64,000 bases of DNA, taken from assembly GCF_037975245.1 (NCBI RefSeq), contig NC_092566.1, forward strand, positions 1,674,001 to 1,738,000, written 5' to 3'. The notes below the pieces were generated by a model, which was not told the origin of the DNA, did no database searches, and saw only the letters and a list, made by a program, of their open reading frames with translations. The DNA is from Apostichopus japonicus. Lineage: Eukaryota; Echinodermata; Holothuroidea; Aspidochirotida; Stichopodidae. Each line of letters begins with the position of its first letter. Positions within the stretch are counted from its first letter, which is position 1. Shown here in pieces: positions 1 to 9,500 of the stretch. A program made the position numbers and the translations under genes.

Positions 1-2032
1 CATGTGAACCTGTCTGCATTCTCATCTTGTAACAACCCTTTTCCATTTCCTGTAACTCTGCCCAGCACCGACGTCTCTATCACAATCCATCAGAATTCTT
101 TAACTTGTTTACCTGAACTTTTATAAATACTTACCTGTGGAAAATGCCTTAACATCACCAGTCTCATACCAAGTGGCCGGACCAACCCCTAAACCACCGG
201 ACCCTACCGAAAGGAGGTACCTCTGCGTGGGTTTACTTAAGTTCTAAGTTTGAAAGTACCGGTACTTTGATATTTTTTGTATGATTTCATGTAATTACAA
301 GGACAGTTCTAATTATATTTCGTTGTACATACTTTCTCGTCTGCCCATTCCTTTCCCACTCCGACAACAAAACCTAGAAAATAACTACAACCTCTGACTT
401 CGTATTTTAGATATTTGGGGGCCTATCTGGGAAGAACCAAAACAACGTTAAAAAAAGTAATACTGAACATTTTGGCTTATTGGAATCCTCGTTTCAGAAA
501 GTTATCTCAGATAGACGATCGTAGACGAAATACAGTAATTTAATTCATTTCATGTATATTTTATTCTTGTTGCACATTGTGATAATGGCTTTCAGTGATC
601 CTAAAGTATTTCTTGATCGAACAGAATTAGTATACGAAGTAACCAATGATTTGTCTAGAGAGTATCTCGTTAGTTTAGCTGAGTACTGTAAAATGGCAGC
701 TGTAAAAACCAACTAAGTTAAGTTTGTTTATTTTATTACCAAAATTTGCTCATGTTGTTCTTTCCCTCCTTTATCGTCACCGATTGGACATCTCCAACCA
801 CTGAGAAGATATCAGAAATCGTGGCCTGGTGGAAGAAATGGAAACAAACAACATGTATTTTGAAAATCCTTTCCAAAAAAACGTAAATAAATATGATGTT
901 ATTTACACATGGGCATTGCTTTAGAGAACAATACTACACATGTGCATTCACAAAAGGGTTTCCAGGAGCTTCTAAAACTCCAATAGTTTTTTCAGCAGTG
1001 ACTCGGTAGCACAGAACTAGCATAGAAGCCATAGAAGCCAGTCGCTTGCAGCAATTTGATGACCAACAGCTCAACCTACACTGATACTGTACATGGAATC
1101 TTAAAGTTAAGCAATGAAGAGCCCAAGTAATTTCCCATATTGTAAGAAATTCTAAAAATATAAAAAAATACACAGAAATGTGAGCCACATTCTTCAATAA
1201 CAGAGTGCACAATATAAGAACATGAGAAACAGCATGTTATTCATTGTTTCGGGACACATTTTTTTTTTTGTCCTATTGGACTTCCCAATTTTAGTTTCAA
1301 TAAGGTCCAACAGTTATAATTATAATGATGTAATGATGGATCTTTCTTAAAAGAAAAGAAACGTCCTGACGGGGTAGCCACAAGACAGCATAATATATTG
1401 AAATGAGTTTATTTTTGGCATTTCTCCTGGTATTGAACTTCCCTATGCAGAAATGAACCGACAGTATAGCCACAACAGCATGATACATTGGACTCTATAA
1501 TTGGCATTTCTATGCGTATTACTTGACTCCCTATATGGACGCTGAAGTCAACCCTTTTATTAAGGGTGTTGCTTCAAAGTTGAGGGGTATGCTGCAATTA
1601 CTCAGTAATTCATTTTAACAAATACTTTCTTCCTACAAAATTAAAGTTATATATCTGGAGCTTCAAGTTCAAGTGTTTCTAAATGTGAAAATTAAAGATA
1701 TTTAAAGAAACCTTGTTACTACAACTAATCATTGTTTTGGGTGAACCATGACCTTCAAATTGCTGCAATTTGTATCGTGTTCGTAGTCAGTTGGTGTGTA
1801 GAAGCTTCCAATGTGTTGAATTACTGTGCTCTGTAGTGGCTACAATGCCAATGTAGCTTTATTGTCTAAAACAATGGAGCCAGTGCAGCCGACTATGAAG
1901 TACGGGAATTAGCTCTCCAATTTTAATACTGCGAAGCGTAGGGTCTCACCTAGCACAACGTTACTGTATAAACTATGACTAAGCCTAACTTCGATAGGGA
2001 AAGGTAGCTGTTGAAACTTGTACTAAACCTAC

Positions 2033-2098
2033 CTCATCGGCGTCATCTGGCAACGACCCCACAAAAACGTCTCGGGAATTGTTTGGCTTACTTGCCAT
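2033..2098 (-). CDS. First coding exon of a probable RNA-recognition-motif protein (partial gene)
   Basis: On the minus strand an ATG at 2098-2096, in a good initiation context (A at -3, G at +4), opens a 22-codon exon. It ends at a strong donor (GAG followed by gtaggt) in phase 0. The peptide starts MASKPNNSRD and continues VFVGSLPDDADE. The segment VFVGSLP fits the RNP2 strand that opens an RRM domain, where an aromatic residue and a V/I-G-N/S-L pattern are usual. I infer an RNA-binding protein. The RNP1 motif would lie in a later exon, and I could not find one in positions 1-2030, so the rest may lie beyond the left edge. The gene points away from camlg, whose start codon is 2.5 kb away. 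A different family with a chance RNP2-like start remains possible. Confidence 0.55.
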
Positions 2099-4557
2099 CT
2101 TACAGCTACCTGTAGCTACGTTTTCTCAACGAAAACGTCAAAAGGGTTCATAAACACACAATTTACGGAAAACGCTTTGATAGTTCTGTGTTAGCGTCGT
2201 TATTTTCAAATGCCGTGTGTATTAATACTAATAGAATGTAAACATTCAATGCATATAGGCTACGTACATGGTATAGTGAAAACATACAAGGACATATTGT
2301 ATTTCTCATACACAGTGAACGAGGCACGTGTAAGTGGTAAAACTATTGAACGCCATATTACAGAACCTTGAGTCTCTTTGAGTTACCCATAGCCAAAAAA
2401 TTGAAGCAGGTTTCTGTGGCCATAGCTAAATATTTGCGCGTGAATAGTACATATCTATTTAGGCTGTCATGTTTGTCGCGTGGTAAAATGGTAGGTATAA
2501 TGTAAAGTATTCACATTATTGTGATGCAAATCGTATTGTTGGTCATATATGCGCGTAAAAACACAGTAACTTCAGTAAGCACCAACTTATATCTTTTACA
2601 TTTCTCCCACTCATCATGTATTGCACGTTCGAGCTGTACGGGCCCGGATATTGATGTAACAAAAATGAATAAGACTGATTTATTAGCAAATTAAACTAGT
2701 TCAAAATTGTTGCTGTGTTGTGGAAAATTGGAAATCTTCGACCTCTACTCTCCATGTCCTCATGTTGCTTACAAATATTCTATCAATTGATGCCTTCAAA
2801 TTGTAAGATTAATCTTGAACCGTACGCCTCTGCCAACTTGAAAGAAACAGAGAAATCGTTCTCAGTACCTGCAGGATGAGTGACTGAGGAGAATAGAAGT
2901 TAATTCAACCATACATGAATGTGTACATGAAGTTACGTCAATTCAGAGCAGTGGTGTATCTTACATGCCCCCCCCCCATCCCCCCCGTACGAAAACATAT
3001 GTTTCCCCTTTCACGGTGCTCCAAACTGAAATGGGGAAATAAAATGTAAAGTAGGCAGGGATATACACAACTCTTTGACATCCACTAACTATAATTTACG
3101 TACGTCAAACTCCAAAACGCTGATTTGAAGTTCGTGTTCTGGAAAGACATGAATCTAGGCTGCAGGGTAGAGCTTCAGGGGGATAAGTCCCGGGCCCATG
3201 GCCCAAACTAGGGGCCTAATGGCTGGCCCCTGGACCCCACGTCCACATGACGTAGCAATCATCCAGGCTACTACCCGCCTTTGACATCAGCTTACACTGT
3301 CCGAGTAAATCATTATCTAACTGTTTTGGGTTTACTATACTGACCCTACAATTACAACCGCATTAGTTTACTGGACCCCAATTGGACCGACGTCAACATG
3401 ACGTAGCCTGACGCCGGGCGATACTATCCCCTTTGACACCAGCTTACACTGTCCACTCTCTGCCCCCCCATCATATATTGTTGTTCTCAGTTGCTAGGCG
3501 CCCTCCCCCCCCCCTCCCCATGCCCGATTGAGTTCCAAATGTCTGGAAAGCTACTGATTCAGAGGTTCTTACATCACATAAATGTGATATTCAATTGATT
3601 TTTGTAATAGAAGAATGAACTTTTACAAGCTGATGCATATAGGTAAAGAGGCTAAATTTATTAAAAGTTGCTTTTGTTAAGACTGTTTAATAGTTAATTG
3701 GGACAACACTGGTAAAAACCAGCGTTCATGTTTTTATACATAGTTTGGTTGGTCTTGTCAATTTAAAGTGGTCCAAAATGCTGGAGCAGTGGCTATATAG
3801 GGAGCTTATCAAAAAGCAAGGGCGCGAAAAACCGGTGAGGCTTTGGGAGTATTTTCAAGAAGAATTTCAGTAGGACATGCTAAGATGGTCAATGGGACGT
3901 TGGAAATTGCTAATCTGGTAATCCCCAAGTATTCACTATCTTGCCTCCAATCTTTTCTTTTTCTGTCTCGAAAGTTTGACTATAGATTTGTTTTCTTTTC
4001 GGAAAATGTCACTTAATTGTTATATCGAAATTTTAACTATTTATCTCAAATGTTTGGTTTTTTTTACGAACATTTTGATTTCTTCCTCGACATGTCGACT
4101 TTAAATTTTCCACTTTTAAGTGTAAGAATTTTTCTTTCTTGCTGAGAAAATTAAAACTTTCACCTCGAAAGTTTCGACTGTTTTGTCTGGAAATGTACAC
4201 AAGGGTTCAAAAAAAATATGATCAAAGGTACTGGGATTTTTCCAACAGCTATATCAATTAGATTATAGTATATTTTTGGTTTTACAGATAACAATATTAA
4301 TCCCTGACTTGCACATCTATAAATTCATATCTGAAATGGCGGAACGGTATGTCGACAACATGGAAGGAAAGTGTATGAATGGAAACTGATATGAATGCAC
4401 ATTTATTATGAACTTGCCTTGTTCAGGATAAAGGTAGTTCTCTTGATTGCACGCTACCTACATCTGCATTTTAAATTCATTGTTTTTCCATGATCGACGT
4501 GCATAAATATAAAACAAAATCAATAACTTAGACTGTATTACCAATATCCTGTCAGAA
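2099..4557. other. Divergent intergenic region between the RRM-like gene and camlg
   Basis: No exon was recognised on either strand. It should contain both 5' UTRs and promoters. Poly-C runs occur near 2970 and 3505, and a degenerate tandem duplication lies at 3230-3460. A motif near 2949 (CAGTGGTGTATCTTACATG) resembles the left end of the hAT elements found elsewhere in this window, but no matching right end was found. Confidence 0.5.
3230..3460. repeat. Degenerate two-copy tandem duplication, period about 152 bp
   Basis: The segment with TGGACCCCA, ACATGACGTAGC and CTTTGACATCAGCTTACACT recurs about 152 bp later as TGGACCCCA, ACATGACGTAGC and CTTTGACACCAGCTTACACT. The two anchors start at 3279 and 3431. 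No coding frame is shared between the copies. Confidence 0.6.
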
Positions 4558-4651
4558 ATGGACGCTGTGAGCAGACGACAAGAAGCGCGAAGACGTAGAC
4601 TTCAACAAGATCCAGAGGAAAGGCTAAGAAGAATACGTAATTTGAAAGAGG
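4558..4651 (+). CDS. camlg: camlg coding exon 1
   Basis: Starts at the ATG in GTCAGAAATGG and encodes the basic N-terminal TRC40-binding region, 31 codons plus one base (phase 1). The donor is G followed by gtatga. No earlier in-frame ATG is needed to complete the motif. Confidence 0.8.
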
Positions 4652-7600
4652 GTATGAATGGTCAGCAAACGAGAGTTTGTTATGTGGGAACGTAATACAT
4701 AATATTATCCAGTTGCGCGAAATATATTTATGCACTAGCCTAACGTCAAACCTAGTACTGTACTATAGTAGTAGTAGCTCAGTAGTAGTTGTACATTGAT
4801 TGCTAGATATCCCCAAATATCACCGAAATAAAAAGCGTAAACATTTTATACAGTCTTTGGCTATCTGACTTCACAGCATTCATAAGTTTGTGGTATCATT
4901 GTGTTCAGAAGTTTTTGCTGTAATAATTGAAAATGAGCTTCAAACATGCGATCATATTGTATAAATTTGAAAGTCATTTTCTCAAAATGGAAAAAAAAAC
5001 AATGCTGTAGACTCCTAAAGTGTTTGTCCAAATCTGCTGAAATGTTGTAGTATAACGTTTTAACGTTGAGATTGTGGTGTACTAAAGTTGTTCAGGAAAA
5101 ACAGTTTTGTCATCATGTGAGGGTCCCAAACAAGATTTCTGCCAAGTTTTCAGTGAAGATGAAATGTAGGCCACAGATCATATGCAATGATCATGAAATT
5201 TGGTTCTTAACTTCTTTGTATTTCATGACCAGTATGCGTTTTTATGTGAGCAGCAAACTGTCTTCTATCTTGATTTGTCATTTTGGGAAATCATTCTACC
5301 TGTGGGAGACTTCATCAAGGCAAATATTTACTTGTTATTCAGGCTTTCTTTCTAGTTTGATATCATTCTTTGTAAACAGGACTACTTGGTAGATCTGCAA
5401 TTTGAACTTTTCCACATTTTGTGTGTGTACTACGACAAGTGAGAATGACCTATATTGTTGGAGGCTTGGAGCCGATTCCGATTTCTGCTCTTTACCATTT
5501 CTCTGTGGTACGTCAATTGTAAAAAAGTTGGAGTTTGTTCAATTATTGTATGGGTGCAATTTTCATGAGCAATTTTGAATCAGTACCATTCGAACGTGAC
5601 ATCCGTGCAACATTTGAGCAGATTTCTCAGAGGAATACTGTTTTTAAGTTTTGTTCTATTCATTGCACAAATGAAAACTACAAAGTGCAAATAGTTGGTT
5701 CTTTGTTTTTGCGATTGGGTATAGGAATAAGTACAACAATCTATTGCATAAAAGAAGTTCATGACAATGTTTCCACTTTGAAGAAATACAACTTTCTAAC
5801 ATTGTAACAATCTGTGTCTGCTAGGAAGGAGCATAAGGGTAAAGAAAAACGGCAATGGGGGGAAAGAAATGACACCATTATCCCGCCTATGTCTTCATAT
5901 TTTGCACACATGGATAAACTGCTCAGAAATATTGCCAATCAAAACAAAATTCTCAGATAGAAGCCTAGCTTAGCTCCTGCAACATTGCTGCACTTGTTTT
6001 GGTTACCCATTCTTGCTGATCTGTATGAAGATCACTTTGGACCTACAATAGCGTAACAATTATTTGATCAATCACAATTTGTGAAATTTGTGGTTGTCAT
6101 AAGGTGCTTGATGCAATATTACAAAATGCTACATGTAGCTAAGACAGAAGCCTTTTAAATATTCCACTGCCATTAAAACAAATAATTTTTTTCAAAATTA
6201 ATGTTTTTTTACATATATTCTTTCTCTTCTGTTTATGACTTTATTTTGGAGGGGAGAGGGGGGGGGAGTAGGCGGTTGAATTTGAAGTTTAATACATCAA
6301 TTGGAACCATATAAGACGAATTTAGACAGTCTTTTGGTTTACAAATGGCGTGGCTTATTTTTATGTTTTGTTTAAAGATCATATAGCTATGCATAACAAA
6401 TTACCAAGGAACCCGTGAAATGAGTAGAGCTACTGTATTGTGTCAATATTCCAGCCCTCACTAAATTTAGTCAGTATGGACAAATGTAAGTCTGTTTAAA
6501 CATGCTTTCAATTCAGATGGACATATGCTATCGGGAGCAATCAGTTTCAATTTCTCTGTAGCACACATATTGTTGAGCTTTATATATCTATTAACCCATC
6601 AGTAGTTACTGTGTTCACAAGTTCACAGAAACTCATCATCATGAATATTTTATCCTACGTGATTAGCATCTGCACAAGTTCTTCTAAGGAAATTAACAGT
6701 CAACATAAAATCATTGAGTTGTGTGTGCCAAGGATTCTAAACTTGCTTACCCACATGCACAGATGCTGCATGTGGGTAAGCAAGTATAATAAGCAAAGTG
6801 TACTCAATGTGAAACTTTTATTGCTGATATTTTAGGAAAACCAATTTTGTAATTTCTTGATCATTGTGAACTAATATCCAGGCTGTCTGAGAAACAATAA
6901 AAAAAATGCAAAATAAACCCCCCCTCCCCCTCCTTAAGAGATATATTTGAAAAGATTGTCACTAAAAGAGATACCTGTAGTGGTGGGGAAAAGACATGTA
7001 CGATGCAGGTTGGTCCTAAATGATTTTTTGTTTTCTAACTTACAGGAGTGTCCGAACCAACTACGAAACGAGAGGTGAATGTGAGTGAACTGTTATCTTT
7101 ATCAACTACAAAAGAAGAAAATTCATTTTTGAAGGATAAAACTGTAAAACTAGAGAGTGATCATAATGAGCCTTTAGAGGTAGATTCACAATATGGTCAG
7201 TCTGATCCAGCTAGCCATGACCAAACCCATGCAGAAACTTCAAAGCCACCTCAAACAACAGCTCCGTCCACTTCAAAAATGGATCCTTCGAATATCATCT
7301 TCAGTTTTCTGATAAATCAGTTTATTACACCTAACAGTGGTGGTTCAACTACAAGTTCCACTTTGAATAGAACTATCTTCATGTGCTTGGTGGCTGTGCT
7401 GTTTCGTCTGTTGCTGGAAATCGATTGGATTACAACATTTACGGGACAGGTTTGTTCTAATTTTTCTTTAAATTCGAGGAACAGATGTCACAACTAAAGC
7501 AAGTTGTTATGAACTTCTATTATACTAGTCATTTTCATGTAAACAAGAGTGTTGATGGATTCTTAAGGCATGAGAATCTTCCGCGGAAACGCGGATTTCC

Positions 7601-9111
7601 GATTTTTTTTTTTTTCATTTTCGCGTTTTTTCTCGTAATTCACGTTTTTTATTATTTTTTATTATTTTTTTCATTAAATTTTTTTTTTTTTTTTTTTGGC
7701 CTAACATGCTGGACTGTGAAGGGAAGGAACACCGAATTTGACCAGTGGTGGAATCAAGTAGCACAAAGCAAGCAAAAGAGCCTTTTTTTGGTTCAAAAAA
7801 GCTAATGGATAAATTATACAAGCAGAAATTCCACACTTTTTTGGCGAGTTACGTGATGTGATAGATTCCATCTAGAGTCCACCATTTTGCATTTAAGCCC
7901 TCCTTACCTGACAAAAAATTTCTAAAGGGGAGGGGGACATCCCCTCCCCTTAAACCCCTCCCCCAGGACAGCGATCGATAAATTTCAGATTTTTTTTCCC
8001 CGGCTCAGTCTCATCCCTGATTCTTGAGGGTGGCAGAGATGGTGGAGGGAGAGCTGGGGGGGGGGAGGAGGGGCTGAAATATCCAAAAAATTGAAGGGCA
8101 CATGCATGTGCAGGTTGTAATTTTCTGTGGCAAAATGTCACTAATTTCGAAGATATTTTCTGAGGTTGGTCGGGAATGACTTGTTATTTTTTAAACTTGA
8201 AGGACCAAAAATGCCTGCTGCCTGCATTGTTTCAAATATTTACTCCTTCCTTTGGGATCATTATATTTTTAACAAAAATCCATTTTGTGAGTATTGATTT
8301 TTGTTTCATTTCCTTTCAGTCGATGGTCGTAATGTTCTTGGTAGCCAACGTGTCATGGTTGTTTTTCTATGAGAAGGTAGGTGTTCCTCCTTTACAATAA
8401 ACGTAATAAGACATGAGGCTGTGGGGTAGTAGTTGCAGTGTTTGTGCCACAACCATTAAGTTCCTGGTTCAGACCTTCAGCATATTGATCTAGCTACCTA
8501 CTATGTTAATTTGAATAATATGAAAGGGGTTTTTTGTTTTTGCTTGTGGAAATTAAACTATGACATTATATCATATACAGACCACCATGATCAAAATTGT
8601 TGGTCATTTTTGTTGAAACCACTATAAGACTTAATTTCATTAAGAAAAACACAAGAAATTGTTATTCTGCAATACATAAAAGGAGTAAATTTCAGAATAT
8701 TTTTTCTCTAATAATGAAAAGAGAAAGCCATGAAAGTCGTAAATGAACAAGATAGCTGTTTAGCATCACTGTGTAAATTCTCTACATGTCATCACATGTA
8801 TATATTTCTGCTCATCATTTCAGTCTTTTGTTTCCTATGAATAGAATAAAATATTTTAATCTAGTCTTTTATTACAGATTAACCAATGGGTTAATTACTG
8901 AGACAAGCATACCTTTTTATTTTATTTTTTTATATTTTTCTTTCTTTCTTTTTTCCAGGTTAATATCCAAAATCCACGAACAGTCATCTTACTGGTCTTT
9001 AATATCCTGCAAGATTTTGTTCTTTATCTGTTTACGTTCGTTGCCACACATGGATTACTCTCTGTGGTGTTTGGGGTAGAAGTTTCTTCAGCAAATCTTT
9101 CTGACATGTGA
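4558..9111 (+). CDS. camlg: camlg (CAML), GET2-like receptor subunit for tail-anchored membrane proteins; 4 coding exons
   Basis: Coding exons are 4558-4651, 7046-7449, 8320-8376 and 8959-9111. Joined, they give exactly 236 codons including the TGA stop (235 residues), with phases 1, 0 and 0 at the introns. Residues 6-14 are very basic (RRQEARRRR) and are followed by a short helix with E-R-L-R-R-I. This matches the N-terminal cytosolic motif of CAML/GET2 that binds the targeting ATPase TRC40/GET3. Residues 35-135 are polar, low-complexity linker. Three hydrophobic segments follow (about 141-160, 167-183 and 194-223). The third contains FNILQDFVLYLFTFVATHGL, which resembles the last membrane helix of vertebrate CAML. 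Known role: with WRB/GET1 it forms the ER insertase for tail-anchored proteins. The protein is shorter than the human one (296 residues); the difference is in the linker. The family call rests on the N-terminal motif, the last helix and the overall architecture. Confidence 0.82.
4652..7045 (+). other. camlg intron 1 (2.4 kb)
   Basis: AT-rich intron. Open frames inside it (for example 5066-5392) show no family motif and no splice context and are treated as chance. It contains a perfect 19-bp hairpin at 6741-6785, G-rich and C-rich runs near 6250 and 6925, and no recognisable mobile-element ends. Confidence 0.65.
6741..6785. repeat. Perfect 19-bp inverted repeat with 7-base loop in camlg intron 1
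   Basis: ACTTGCTTACCCACATGCA (6741-6759) is followed by the loop cagatgc and then its exact reverse complement (6767-6785). The stem has no mismatch. It could be a foldback-element remnant, a small hairpin RNA or a regulatory palindrome; the stem is shorter than that of a usual microRNA precursor. Confidence 0.75.
7046..7449 (+). CDS. camlg: camlg coding exon 2
   Basis: The acceptor is ttttctaacttacag and the donor is CAG followed by gtttgt. The exon is 404 bases, entering in phase 1 and leaving in phase 0. It encodes the acidic/Ser-Thr-rich linker and the first hydrophobic segment. The open frame continues 45 bases past the donor, into intron 2. Confidence 0.8.
7570..8150. mobile_element. 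Interspersed-repeat insertion in camlg intron 2, related to the window's hAT interiors
   Basis: It begins near a palindromic block (CTTCCGCGGAAACGCGG) and T-rich runs. It then carries a G/C-run block with CTCCCCTTAAACCCCTCCCC and AGGACAGCGATCG. Almost the same string lies inside the outer hAT element at 26888-26920 (CTCCCCTTAGACCCCTCCCC, then AGGACGCCGATCC). Clear terminal repeats or a target duplication were not found, so the exact ends are uncertain. Confidence 0.5.
8320..8376 (+). CDS. camlg: camlg coding exon 3 (57-base micro-exon)
   Basis: The acceptor is tttcctttcag and the donor is GAGAAG followed by gtaggt. It has 19 codons, phase 0 at both ends, and encodes almost exactly one membrane helix (SMVVMFLVANVSWLFFYEK). 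Skipping it would keep the frame but remove the second helix. Confidence 0.8.
8416..8490 (+). repeat. tRNA-like sequence in camlg intron 3 (possible SINE fragment)
   Basis: GCTGTGGGGTAGTAGTTGC resembles a pol III A box region. About 35 bases later GGTTCAGACCTTC resembles a B box. No complete cloverleaf or CCA-compatible acceptor stem was seen, so a tRNA-derived SINE or pseudogene is more likely than a working tRNA. Confidence 0.35.
8959..9111 (+). CDS. camlg: camlg coding exon 4 with stop codon
   Basis: The acceptor is a long T-rich tract ending ttttttccag. The exon encodes the short loop VNIQNPRT, the third membrane helix and a short lumenal or cytosolic tail, then TGA at 9109-9111. Phase 0 matches exon 3. 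Confidence 0.8.
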   Translation, partial: VNIQNPRTVILLVFNILQDFVLYLFTFVATHGLLSVVFGVEVSSANLSDM

Positions 9112-9388
9112 CAGGGTAACAGCATAGGGTGGTGGGGGCAGGGGGTGGGGGGGTTCATAGATGTAGAAATAAAAGAGACTGAAATATCCAAAGGACAATT
9201 CAAGCATCAGCAGGGAGATGGGGATCAAGTGGATCATCTACAGCAGATTAGTTGTAGATTATGAATTGTTCAGGGTTGAGGTGAAAAAAACAATTGTAAA
9301 AGTAGAAAACTTTGTATCCTTCCTGGTATTCAGATCAAGTTATATCAATATGAAAACAAATATTATGCATTATATTTTGTTGTTGTTG

Positions 9389-9394
9389 AATAAA
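9389..9394 (+). terminator. Possible polyadenylation signal AATAAA for camlg (proximal)
   Basis: AATAAA lies about 280 bases after the camlg stop, in an AT-rich 3' region. Confidence 0.4.
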
Positions 9395-9494
9395 TTAATT
9401 TACCTCACCCATGTGTAGTGGTATGTCTTCAAGGCAATACATCACAAGTAACACTCAAAATTGTATGTGCTTTATATCTATGATATATGTATGC

Positions 9495-9500
9495 AATAAA
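9495..9500 (+). terminator. Likely polyadenylation signal AATAAA for camlg (distal)
   Basis: AATAAA lies about 385 bases after the stop and is followed within 40 bases by GT-rich sequence (TTTCTGTGTGGGG), a usual downstream element. It is preferred over the proximal copy for that reason. Confidence 0.5.

Noticed and set aside
934-1212. 92-codon minus-strand frame near the left edge, partly plausible near its end
   Set aside because: Two frames are open over the same stretch, neither has RRM motifs, and no consistent splice phase to the 2033-2098 exon was found.
5066-5392. 108-codon frame in camlg intron 1
   Set aside because: Lies between two well-supported exons, has no family motif and no matching phase.
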